DNA of 6,139 nucleotides from Candidatus Bathyarchaeota archaeon (lineage in GTDB: Archaea > Thermoproteota > Bathyarchaeia > TCS64), in contig JAUVHT010000049.1 in the NCBI GenBank assembly GCA_030593155.1, positions 1 through 6,139 of the forward strand, written 5' to 3'. Within the stretch, counting starts at the first letter, position 1. Each line of letters opens with the position of its first letter. A program made the translations under genes and the position numbers. Below, piece by piece: positions 1-5,112 of this stretch. The notes beneath the pieces were generated by a model that had not been told where the DNA came from, ran no database searches, and saw only the letters and a list, made by a program, of their open reading frames with translations.

Positions 1-520
1 CTGTCTTCACCATCCTGATCTCCTTGAAGACCCTCCGAGCAGGCACCGCCTCGCCCCTCGGCAGGGATTCCCGCATCTTCCCCCAGAGGGGGTGGCCGTG
101 GCCCAAGTTGGACTCGTCCACGCCGATCCTGCCCTTCGCCAACCCTCTCTCCTCCAGCACGGCGATCAGGAGGGCGGCCGGATCCGAAGCCTTGGAGATC
201 TCCCAGGAATCGTGGGCTTCGATAAGCTTTCTCTCCGCCTCGGAGAGGGGTTCCTCCGCGAAGCGCGTCTCGACGTAGAACTCTCCATAGAAGCGTACAT
301 CGGGGAACCAGGGGGGAGACATGAGGGTCACGGGCGTAGCACCGGAGATGGGGGTGATGAGCGCGGGCTCGACGCCCCTATCCCTGGGGAGCAGGGCGAA
401 GCTATTGCCGTATGGATAGACGTCGCTGGTGTAGAAAACGTTGGCCGGCGATGTGGCTATCAGGGCTTCGAACCCATGCTCCTCCATCTTCTCGTTGGCC
501 CTGTCCCGGTTCAGCAACAT
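1..520 (-). CDS. M24B family metallopeptidase (Xaa-Pro dipeptidase/aminopeptidase type), N-terminal part, cut by window edge
   Basis: The (-) strand is open from the ATG at 520-518 to the left edge, giving 173 residues with no stop. The protein begins MLLNRDRANEKMEEHGFEAL and has the signature ATSPANVFYTSD at residues 22-33, matching the 'TSP.NV.Y.SG' strand-loop of the creatinase N-terminal domain. It ends with EIRMVKT at 167-173, matching the conserved 'R.IKs..Ei' linker that leads into the pita-bread catalytic domain. Family members hydrolyse X-Pro bonds in small peptides in the cytoplasm with two metal ions. The metal ligands would lie beyond the left edge, so activity cannot be judged. 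The ATG at 520 is preferred because an in-frame TGA lies three codons upstream and a TATA-like box lies about 30 bases upstream. It is divergent from the oxidoreductase gene at 714. A catalytically dead or differently specific M24 homologue is possible. Confidence 0.85.
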   Translation of the reverse strand, partial: MLLNRDRANEKMEEHGFEALIATSPANVFYTSDVYPYGNSFALLPRDRGVEPALITPISGATPVTLMSPPWFPDVRFYGEFYVETRFAEEPLSEAERKLIEAHDSWEISKASDPAALLIAVLEERGLAKGRIGVDESNLGHGHPLWGKMRESLPRGEAVPARRVFKEIRMVKT

Positions 521-548
521 TTTGGCTCATCAAGGGGTTTCATCGTGT

Positions 549-558
549 CTTATTTAAC
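549..558 (-). promoter_or_regulatory. TATA-like box for the M24 peptidase gene
   Basis: Read on the (-) strand this is GTTAAATAAG, centred about 33 bases before the ATG at 520. That spacing would place the transcription start within a few bases of the start codon, giving an almost leaderless mRNA. No Shine-Dalgarno is visible before the ATG, which agrees with this. The assignment rests on pattern and spacing only. Confidence 0.5.
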
Positions 559-634
559 GCTATTCGGGCTGTTGATGGTGCAAGGCTCTAAGAGGGGATA
601 ATACAACCTGTGTCCGTCTCAAGGCGGCGAAATC

Positions 635-645
635 CGAAAATACTA
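635..645 (+). promoter_or_regulatory. TATA-like box for the LLM oxidoreductase gene
   Basis: CGAAAATACTA is the most AT-rich patch upstream of the gene at 714. A start about 25 bases downstream, near 667-672, would leave a leader of roughly 45 bases that carries the ribosome binding site at 703-708. It shares the 193-base divergent region with the promoter of the M24 gene. There is no experimental support. Confidence 0.4.
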
Positions 646-702
646 TCAACGGAGATATTGAGATCGACCGAGTCGGGCGTAAAACGGTCAGCGGACGACG
701 AG

Positions 703-708
703 AGGTGG
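703..708 (+). promoter_or_regulatory. Ribosome binding site that fixes the LLM oxidoreductase start
   Basis: AGGTGG lies five bases before the ATG at 714 and is complementary to the pyrimidine-rich 3' end of 16S rRNA. It supports ATG 714 over later in-frame ATG codons. Several other genes here have no such site, so the window mixes leadered and apparently leaderless genes. Confidence 0.6.
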
Positions 709-713
709 CGTGA

Positions 714-1712
714 ATGGTGGAATTCGGGGGGTCCCTCCCCACGGGGAGGGAGGGGCTGATGGTCCCCACGGGGTTCGCCTCGAGGGAGACGATAGTGGAG
801 GCGGGGGCCCTGGCGGAGGAGCTGGGCTTCCACTCCGTCTGGGGCAACGATCACATCACCGTCCAGGACTATGTGAGGCACTGGCGGCCCAAGCCCGCCT
901 TCTATGAGCCCCTCATATCCATGGCCGCGGTCTCCTCGGTGACTAAGAAGATCAAGCTGGGGACGGGCGTCTACGTGCTGCCTTGGAGGACCCCTTCCAT
1001 TGTCGTCTGCGCCAAGCAGATCGCGACCCTGGACAGGCTGTCGGGGGGCAGGCTTCTCCTGGGGATCGGGACGGGGGCCTACCGGGAGGAGTCTGAGGCC
1101 CTGGGCATAGGGCACAACCTGGGGAGGATGATGGAGGGCTACGAGGCCCTCCGGGTGCTCTTCGAGGAGGACCCCTCATCATACGAGGGCAGGTACATAC
1201 GGTTCAAGGGCGTCGAGCTCTATCCCAAGCCGGTCCAGAAGCCCCTCCCAGTATACGTGGGGCGGCACCTCACCACCGACCGGGTGCTCCGATGGGTGGC
1301 TCGACACGGCCAGGGGTGGATACCCGGCCTGACCCCGGGGCAGTTTGCCGAGGCTGTCCCGAGACTGAAAAACTTCATGGAAGAACGCGGCAGGCGCATC
1401 GAGGAGATGGACATAGTGAGGGAGATATCCCTGAGCCAGGCGGACACCCGAAAACAGGCCCTAGAGAACTATCTGGGGTCCCCCGCCCAGGCCCACATGA
1501 GGTCCCTCTCCGAGGGCAAGAAGCTGATCGGGTTCGATGAGGAGCTGAAGTGGTCGTTGATCGGCAATGCCGATGACATAATCATGAGCATACAGGCGTA
1601 CCTGGACGTGGGGGTAACCCACTTCATGTTCAACTTCGCCGTGGCCGAACCCGGTGATCTTGTCTCGAGCATGGAGAGGTTCGCTGAGGGGGTCATGCCC
1701 TCTTTCGATTGA
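714..1712 (+). CDS. Luciferase-like (LLM class) flavin- or F420-dependent oxidoreductase
   Basis: This 332-residue protein has the full length of the bacterial-luciferase-like TIM-barrel family. The barrel opening shows AEELGFHSVWGNDHITVQDY (34-53), with His47 where the family has its 'DH' cofactor-side motif. The most diagnostic block runs from about 80 to 122: KLGTGVYVLPWRTP, then ATLDRLSGGRLLLGIGTG and an acidic 'YREESEALG' turn. A later KPVQKPLPVYVGR (172-184) is the usual strand leading to the substrate pocket. Family members use FMN or coenzyme F420 to oxidise or reduce alcohols, aldehydes or other small molecules. In an archaeon F420 use is plausible, but cofactor and substrate cannot be read from the sequence. 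The gene stands alone on its strand, with its own ribosome binding site at 703-708, and converges with the small gene ending at 1776. Confidence 0.9.
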   Translation: MVEFGGSLPTGREGLMVPTGFASRETIVEAGALAEELGFHSVWGNDHITVQDYVRHWRPKPAFYEPLISMAAVSSVTKKIKLGTGVYVLPWRTPSIVVCAKQIATLDRLSGGRLLLGIGTGAYREESEALGIGHNLGRMMEGYEALRVLFEEDPSSYEGRYIRFKGVELYPKPVQKPLPVYVGRHLTTDRVLRWVARHGQGWIPGLTPGQFAEAVPRLKNFMEERGRRIEEMDIVREISLSQADTRKQALENYLGSPAQAHMRSLSEGKKLIGFDEELKWSLIGNADDIIMSIQAYLDVGVTHFMFNFAVAEPGDLVSSMERFAEGVMPSFD

Positions 1713-1767
1713 GGCCAACGACGCTGGTAAATATCACGAACAATGCTATTACGCTCTCTCGCGCGTC

Positions 1768-1782
1768 CATCTAATCTAGATG
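1768..1782. other. Short inverted repeat at a convergent gene junction
   Basis: CATCTA-ATC-TAGATG is a perfect 6-bp stem with a 3-base loop. It overlaps the TAG stop codon (1778-1776) of the small (-) strand gene and lies about 55 bases past the stop of the oxidoreductase. It could act as a 3'-end structure for either transcript, but there is no T-run beside it and so short a repeat may be chance. Confidence 0.25.
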
Positions 1783-2003
1783 ACAGATAGTAGCTGCAGG
1801 CCCCTCTTCGTCAACTCGAACTTTGATCCGAACTTCCTCAGGACCCCGTGCTCCACGAGTCTCTTCCGCGTTCCCGAGGGAATCGTGTCCACTATGATCC
1901 TGCCCTTCGTCAAACCCAGAAGATCTGAGCGGAAAAATTCGAGCATGTTGCTGACGCTCTTGTCCGCGGCCCATTTATCGGATCCTAAGACGAGGTGTTC
2001 CAT
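1776..2003 (-). CDS. Small winged-helix-like protein of unknown function
   Basis: This frame encodes 75 residues. The C-terminal half reads like a winged helix-turn-helix: a helix around TIPSGTRKRLVEHGVLRKFG (40-59), then a strand and final helix in SKFELTKRGLQLL (60-72). That matches the 'GvL.k.g..yeLT..G..ll' pattern common in archaeal HTH proteins. The N-terminal 35 residues contain an amphipathic helix (NMLEFFRSDLLGL) and are not recognised. Third codon positions are GC-rich like those of the neighbours, which supports real coding. ATG 2003 is chosen because a TATA-like stretch lies about 25 bases upstream, implying a leaderless message. A role as a DNA-binding regulator is inferred from the fold pattern only. 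It lies downstream of the beta-helix gene on the same strand and converges with the oxidoreductase. Confidence 0.6.
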   Translation of the reverse strand: MEHLVLGSDKWAADKSVSNMLEFFRSDLLGLTKGRIIVDTIPSGTRKRLVEHGVLRKFGSKFELTKRGLQLLSVI

Positions 2004-2015
2004 CCCGATGGCAAG

Positions 2016-2035
2016 TTTTCTTAAAATCTATATTA
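2016..2035 (-). promoter_or_regulatory. TATA-like region for the small winged-helix gene
   Basis: On the (-) strand this reads TAATATAGATTTTAAGAAAA. The TATAGATT part is centred about 25 bases before ATG 2003, the spacing expected for a leaderless archaeal transcript. The stretch overlaps the last codons of the possible 69-residue frame at 2237-2028, which argues either for an internal promoter or against that frame. Confidence 0.45.
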
Positions 2036-2237
2036 GTGATATGGATTGCGGGTCCATTTTCTCGTAGACTTGACGATTGAACCTCTCGTCTACAACGTCT
2101 ATATCAGGATGGTGCTCCGTTACGTGCGGGGGAAACAATCTTTCGAAGTGCCGGGGGCGGGGTTTGAACCAACGCTGGACGTTGAAATTACGGCGTAGGT
2201 CTCGATCTCTACGTCCCGGGTCCGCTGCGTACTGCAT
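2028..2237 (-). CDS. Possible small basic protein, 69 residues (doubtful)
   Basis: In favour: the frame nearly fills the gap between its two same-strand neighbours. Its ATG at 2237 is nine bases past the stop of the beta-helix gene, and GAGGGTGG lies just before it as a possible ribosome binding site. The product is rich in Arg and His (for example RRDRDLRRNFNVQRWFKPRP at 9-28) with an acidic stretch DIDVVDE later. Against: arginine codons are often CGT and CGA, unlike the AGG-rich neighbours, and the frame overlaps a tRNA-like sequence (2149-2245) and a promoter-like stretch. I recognise no domain. It could be a real small protein translated with the beta-helix gene, or a chance frame through non-coding DNA. 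Confidence 0.35.
   Translation of the reverse strand: MQYAADPGRRDRDLRRNFNVQRWFKPRPRHFERLFPPHVTEHHPDIDVVDERFNRQVYEKMDPQSISLI
2149..2175 (-). other. tRNA-3'-end-like segment (degenerate T-arm plus acceptor strand), copy 1
   Basis: Read on the (-) strand, the segment holds GTTGG-TTCAAAC-CCCGC followed by CCCCGGC and A. This matches the T-stem, T-loop, acceptor 3' strand and discriminator base of a tRNA. The loop TTCAAAC fits the TTCRANN consensus, but the T-stem has one mismatch (T against C) and one G-T pair. Upstream on the same strand, near 2220-2245, GGGTGGCCGA and GCAGCGGAC resemble a tRNA D-arm and anticodon-stem start. No acceptor 5' strand (GCCGGGG) or anticodon stem can be completed, so this is not a functional tRNA gene as it stands. 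Confidence 0.35.
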
Positions 2238-2246
2238 CGGCCACCC

Positions 2247-3464
2247 TCATTCCTCCTCTCTCAGCTGCGAGCCTTCTTCCACGTACAGGGCGCCCTCGGC
2301 GTTGTCAAAGATCCGGTTACTCCTCACGGTGACTATAGATACGCCCGCGTCCTCAGGAGATATCGGGGAATGCTCCCTGTGCAACGAGGACTCTTGGTAG
2401 CCCATGACGGACAACCCTATCCGGTTCAGAGCCATCGTGTTCTCCTCCAGGGTCACGTTACGGGCGTTCTTAATGTCCACCCCGTTTCCCGCGTTCGAGA
2501 TTATGGCGTTCCCCCTAACGATCACCCCGCTGCAGTCCTCCAACTTGACGCCGTGTCCCCATCCAAGAGCGTAGGCCTCGGGCTGGTGATCGTGAGCCGG
2601 GTAAAGCCTCTCAGGCCGCCCCTCCTCGTCTAGGATTTCCTCCGTCAGGAGGCCGTTGTCGTCGATGTAGTTGTCCTCGATGACGATGTTGGCGCCCCAG
2701 CTGTTGTACTCGACGTTTATCCCCGCCCACCCCGTGCCGTTTATGCGGTTGCCGTAGACCCTTGTCACGAGCCGGGATCCCCCAAAGTCCTCAAAGTTGA
2801 TGGCGTCCTCAATGTTCCTGTCGAAGAGGTTGTCGTGGATGAGGAGCTGCACGAGGGGGTCCGCGTCCCTGTTCATGATCATGAGGGCGTGGGGGAAGTT
2901 GAACCTGAACAGGTTGCCGTGGATCTCCGCGCCCCGGCAGTCCAGGCCGCTGATGGCGTTGTGCTGGTCGTTGGCCTCGAAGATGTTGTTGCGGATGACG
3001 ACGTCCGAGCATCTCCCTATGATGATGCCTATGGAGTTGCCCGACACCTCGTTGTGGTCTACGAGGAGGCCTTCCACACAGTGGATCCTGACGGCGGCGT
3101 CCTCGTGGACGTAGTAGTCCATTATGATGTTGTGGGAGATCTCGATGTCCCTAGAGTCTTCGATTATCATCCTCGAGTTCTGGAAGTCGCATCCGGAGAT
3201 GGTGATGCCCTCCTCCCCGAGTATCGTCAATGTGCAGTTCTCGAATCTTTGACCCGTAATGTTCGATGAAACATCGATCGTCTCTCCCACGTAGGCCTCG
3301 ACGGGCTCAGGCAGAACGACCGGCGCTGGCGTTGGTATCCTAGGGGGAGGCGGGACCTCGACGCCGTTCTCCTCAACCACATTCCAGTCGAGACAAACCA
3401 ATACTAAGATGCCGACAGCTAGGGCTGCGGCCAGCAATATCCATTTCTTCATCTGGAACTTCAT
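2247..3464 (-). CDS. Membrane-anchored right-handed parallel beta-helix (PbH1/NosD-like repeat) surface protein
   Basis: This is a 405-residue protein. Residues 5-24 (MKKWILLAAALAVGILVLVC) form a signal anchor. A Pro-rich linker follows at about 37-55. From about 72 to 398 there are roughly eleven degenerate rungs of the form 'v.I..N.I..N...GI.i', for example VVIRNNIFEAND, LLIHDNLFDRNIEDAINFE, VIVRGNAIISNAGNGVDI and VTLEENTMALNRIGLSV. This is the repeat of right-handed beta-helix (pectate-lyase-like, NosD/PbH1) proteins, which bind or cleave polysaccharides or serve as surface scaffolds. Residues 272-304 interrupt the rungs with a charged, His-rich loop (AHDHQPEAYALGWGHG). I see no clear catalytic signature, so enzymatic activity is open. 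The first ATG (3464) is taken; ATG 3452 is an alternative. It is divergent from the transglutaminase-like gene, and both proteins have an N-terminal anchor. Confidence 0.85.
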   Translation of the reverse strand: MKFQMKKWILLAAALAVGILVLVCLDWNVVEENGVEVPPPPRIPTPAPVVLPEPVEAYVGETIDVSSNITGQRFENCTLTILGEEGITISGCDFQNSRMIIEDSRDIEISHNIIMDYYVHEDAAVRIHCVEGLLVDHNEVSGNSIGIIIGRCSDVVIRNNIFEANDQHNAISGLDCRGAEIHGNLFRFNFPHALMIMNRDADPLVQLLIHDNLFDRNIEDAINFEDFGGSRLVTRVYGNRINGTGWAGINVEYNSWGANIVIEDNYIDDNGLLTEEILDEEGRPERLYPAHDHQPEAYALGWGHGVKLEDCSGVIVRGNAIISNAGNGVDIKNARNVTLEENTMALNRIGLSVMGYQESSLHREHSPISPEDAGVSIVTVRSNRIFDNAEGALYVEEGSQLREEE

Positions 3465-3477
3465 TCGACGTTGACGA

Positions 3478-3492
3478 TAAGAAAATTATGAA
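3478..3492 (-). promoter_or_regulatory. TATA-like region for the beta-helix gene
   Basis: The (-) strand reads TTCATAATTTTCTTA here, about 15-28 bases before ATG 3464. No Shine-Dalgarno is visible before that ATG, so a leaderless or very short leader is likely. The exact TATA position is uncertain within this AT-rich patch. Confidence 0.4.
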
Positions 3493-3566
3493 TGCCAACT
3501 CCACTATGTCGAGGCGGTGATCGTATGGCTCCCGCGGATTTCTGCCTGAATGCTGAGTTTAGAGAC

Positions 3567-3593
3567 TGCCTGGGGTGGGATTTGATCCCTCGC
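3567..3593 (-). other. tRNA-3'-end-like segment, copy 2
   Basis: On the (-) strand this holds GAGGG-ATCAAAT-CCCAC followed by CCCAGGC and A, again the layout of a T-arm, acceptor 3' strand and discriminator. The loop begins with A instead of the expected T, and one stem pair is A against A. It matches copy 1 (2149-2175) at 21 of 27 positions in the same orientation. No D-arm or anticodon arm can be found further along the (-) strand; AT-rich DNA (ATATATAG) lies where they should be. It is therefore a fragment, a relic or a coincidence. Confidence 0.35.
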
Positions 3594-3600
3594 TATATAT
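3594..3600 (+). promoter_or_regulatory. TATA-like box upstream of the orphan ribosome binding site
   Basis: TATATAT preceded by CGC is the best TATA match in the divergent region. A start about 25 bases downstream, near 3620-3626, would make a leader carrying the strong Shine-Dalgarno at 3645-3652. It may drive a longer alternative transcript of the transglutaminase-like gene. The sequence is nearly symmetrical, so direction is uncertain. Confidence 0.4.
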
Positions 3601-3644
3601 CCGTTTCAGTTTAGGCATCGAATTCTAAGGTGCGACTTTAAGTT

Positions 3645-3652
3645 AGGAGGTG
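3645..3652 (+). promoter_or_regulatory. Strong Shine-Dalgarno with no normal gene behind it
   Basis: AGGAGGTG is complementary over eight bases to the conserved 3' end of archaeal 16S rRNA (CACCUCCU). It is the best ribosome binding site seen in the window. Seven bases later comes TTG (3660), which opens a frame of only five codons ending at TGA 3675-3677. The next ATG in use is at 3736, far too distant for this site. Confidence 0.5.
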
Positions 3653-3700
3653 TAGCCGATTGGAGAGGTTTTTTTGAAATACTGAGTAGTGGCAAACAAT

Positions 3701-3710
3701 TTTTTTATTT
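3701..3710 (+). promoter_or_regulatory. T-rich TATA-like box for the transglutaminase-like gene
   Basis: TTTTTTATTT is centred about 30 bases before ATG 3736, a spacing that would give a leaderless or nearly leaderless mRNA. It overlaps the TTG at 3709 that could otherwise be taken as a start. This is one reason for preferring ATG 3736. Confidence 0.4.
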
Positions 3711-3735
3711 GAATCCTTACATTCATTGGTCGTCC

Positions 3736-5037
3736 ATGAGCTTCAAACTATATGCATTGTTGCTGGTAGGTGTCGTCGTCGGTGGATGTGTAGGCTACGG
3801 GGTCAGCCTCGTCTACACCCCCTCGTTTCTGGAAGACGTCTTGCCCGACAACTACAAGACCAAGTTAGACGAGATCACCCAGCTGCACCTGAACCTGAGC
3901 AGCCGTCACGAGGATCTGACATCCGAGTTCGAGGACCTCCGGGGGGAGTACGACGACCTTGACAGGGGCCACACGGACCTGGAGGAGGACTATAGCGCCC
4001 TATCTGAGGCCCTCGCGGGTCTGACCGAGGAGCACGACGCCCTCACGGTGACGCTGAACGAGACCCTGGAGGAATACGATAGCCTCATGATGCAGTACCT
4101 GATAGTCACGGGCTCCGCGCCCCTCACCCCCCAGCCCCTCTCCAATGACACCATCCGCAGGGACTTTGCCTGGGTCTACGGCGGCAAGACCTGGGCGTTC
4201 AGTCTCTACATCCCCGAGCACCTGTACCTCTACTACGGTAACAGGACCCGGGTCCCCACCGAGGACTATTCGGTGTATGTCACCCACCCGTACGACGACG
4301 AGTATCTGTCCACCATCTTGGAGGAGTTCGACGGGATCGTGCTGGAGGAGGGCTACGACGAGAACCAGAGGATCAACCTGGTCGTCGCCTTCATACAGAG
4401 CCTCCCGTACACAACGGATGACGTCTCGACGGGCTTCGACGAGTACCCGCGCTACCCCTTGGAGACCCTCGTCGAGGGCGGGGGAGACTGCGAGGACACG
4501 TCCATCTTGGCCTCCGCGCTCCTCGACCCCCTGGGCTTCGACGTGGTCCTCATCAGCCTTCCGGGGCACGTGGCCGTGGGGGTCGCCGTGGACGCCTACG
4601 GGACTTTCTGGCTCCACGAGGGGACGCAGTACTTCTACGTGGAGACCACCGGCGAGGGGTGGGAGATCGGCGAGCTGCCGGAGGCGCATCAGGGGGAGTC
4701 CGCCATCGTCTATCCCTTGCTCCCGGTTCCGGTCTGCACTCACACCTGGACCGCCTCGACGCTCCGGCACAAGATATCCATCGTCACCGACATCCAAAAC
4801 GTCGGGACCGCAGAGGCAACCGGGATAAAACTTTTCGTTGCCTTCGAGGGGGAGGGGGACGTGCTCTGGAACCCGAGGGAGAGCGCCCTCTTCGATCTGG
4901 CCGTTGGGGAGGAGACCACCATCATGCTTGAGCTCGACGAGCCGAGGAACGTGCACACCCGGCTCGTGGTCCGTGTCCTGGATCCGTGGGGCGACGTGAT
5001 GGACGAGAGCCACTCGGTGTGGTATGACACGGATTGA
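3736..5037 (+). CDS. Membrane-anchored coiled-coil transglutaminase-like protein with C-terminal beta-sandwich domain
   Basis: Numbered from ATG 3736, the protein has 433 residues. Residues 4-28 are a hydrophobic anchor (KLYALLLVGVVVGGCVGYGV). Cys18 in VGGC could be a lipobox, so lipid anchoring is an alternative. Residues about 41-125 form an acidic coiled coil with repeats such as EDLRGEYDDLDRGHTDLEED. A transglutaminase-like thiol fold follows at about 205-310: Cys252 in GGGDCEDTSILAS, His278 in LPGHVAVGV and acidic Glu303 in YFYVETTGEGW. That is the expected Cys-His-acid order, with Glu at the third position. The last 100 residues resemble a CARDB/Ig-like sandwich (ISIVTDIQNVGTAEATGIKL). 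Family members cleave or form amide bonds; the substrate here is unknown. ATG 3736 is preferred over TTG 3709 because a T-rich promoter-like box overlaps the TTG. The domain set and four N-X-S/T sites suggest an extracytoplasmic location. Confidence 0.85.
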   Translation: MSFKLYALLLVGVVVGGCVGYGVSLVYTPSFLEDVLPDNYKTKLDEITQLHLNLSSRHEDLTSEFEDLRGEYDDLDRGHTDLEEDYSALSEALAGLTEEHDALTVTLNETLEEYDSLMMQYLIVTGSAPLTPQPLSNDTIRRDFAWVYGGKTWAFSLYIPEHLYLYYGNRTRVPTEDYSVYVTHPYDDEYLSTILEEFDGIVLEEGYDENQRINLVVAFIQSLPYTTDDVSTGFDEYPRYPLETLVEGGGDCEDTSILASALLDPLGFDVVLISLPGHVAVGVAVDAYGTFWLHEGTQYFYVETTGEGWEIGELPEAHQGESAIVYPLLPVPVCTHTWTASTLRHKISIVTDIQNVGTAEATGIKLFVAFEGEGDVLWNPRESALFDLAVGEETTIMLELDEPRNVHTRLVVRVLDPWGDVMDESHSVWYDTD

Positions 5038-5052
5038 CAACGTAACCTCATA

Positions 5053-5070
5053 CCTGTGCATTGAGACAGG
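5053..5070. other. Short inverted repeat between convergent genes
   Basis: CCTGT and ACAGG form a 5-bp stem with an 8-base loop in the 75-base gap between the convergent transglutaminase-like and nucleotidyltransferase genes. It may mark 3' ends of either transcript, but without a T-run the assignment is weak. Confidence 0.2.
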
Positions 5071-5112
5071 AAATCCGGCATGAGATGAGTGTGGGACGCG
5101 CCTCGGGATAGA

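Noticed and set aside
92..601. (+) strand open frame of 169 codons at the left end
   Set aside because: It lies antisense to the M24 peptidase N-terminal domain, whose motifs are clear, and its own product resembles no protein.
588..1115. (-) strand open frame of 175 codons opposite the oxidoreductase
   Set aside because: It is antisense to the LLM signature block and its product is Pro/Arg/Gly-rich without recognisable structure.
1780..2067. (+) strand frame of 95 codons opposite the small winged-helix gene
   Set aside because: It is Ser-rich with no pattern, and the (-) frame has better codon composition, a promoter and a plausible fold.
2149..2245. A functional tRNA gene on the (-) strand
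   Set aside because: The acceptor 5' strand does not pair with CCCCGGC, the D-loop lacks GG, the anticodon stem cannot be closed and the T-stem has a mismatch. It was kept only as a tRNA-like segment.
2835..3269. (+) strand frame of 144 codons inside the beta-helix gene
   Set aside because: Its Val/Asp-rich product is what results from reading beta-helix codons on the other strand.
3709..3735. TTG at 3709 as start of the transglutaminase-like protein
   Set aside because: The T-rich promoter-like box at 3701-3710 overlaps it and no ribosome binding site precedes it at the right distance. ATG 3736 directly precedes the anchor segment.
4000..5061. Long (-) strand open frame (353 codons) opposite the transglutaminase-like gene
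   Set aside because: It is a mirror of a GC-rich coding strand. Its product is low in complexity, with Val-, Gly- and Arg-rich runs and no domain, while the (+) frame has clear motifs.
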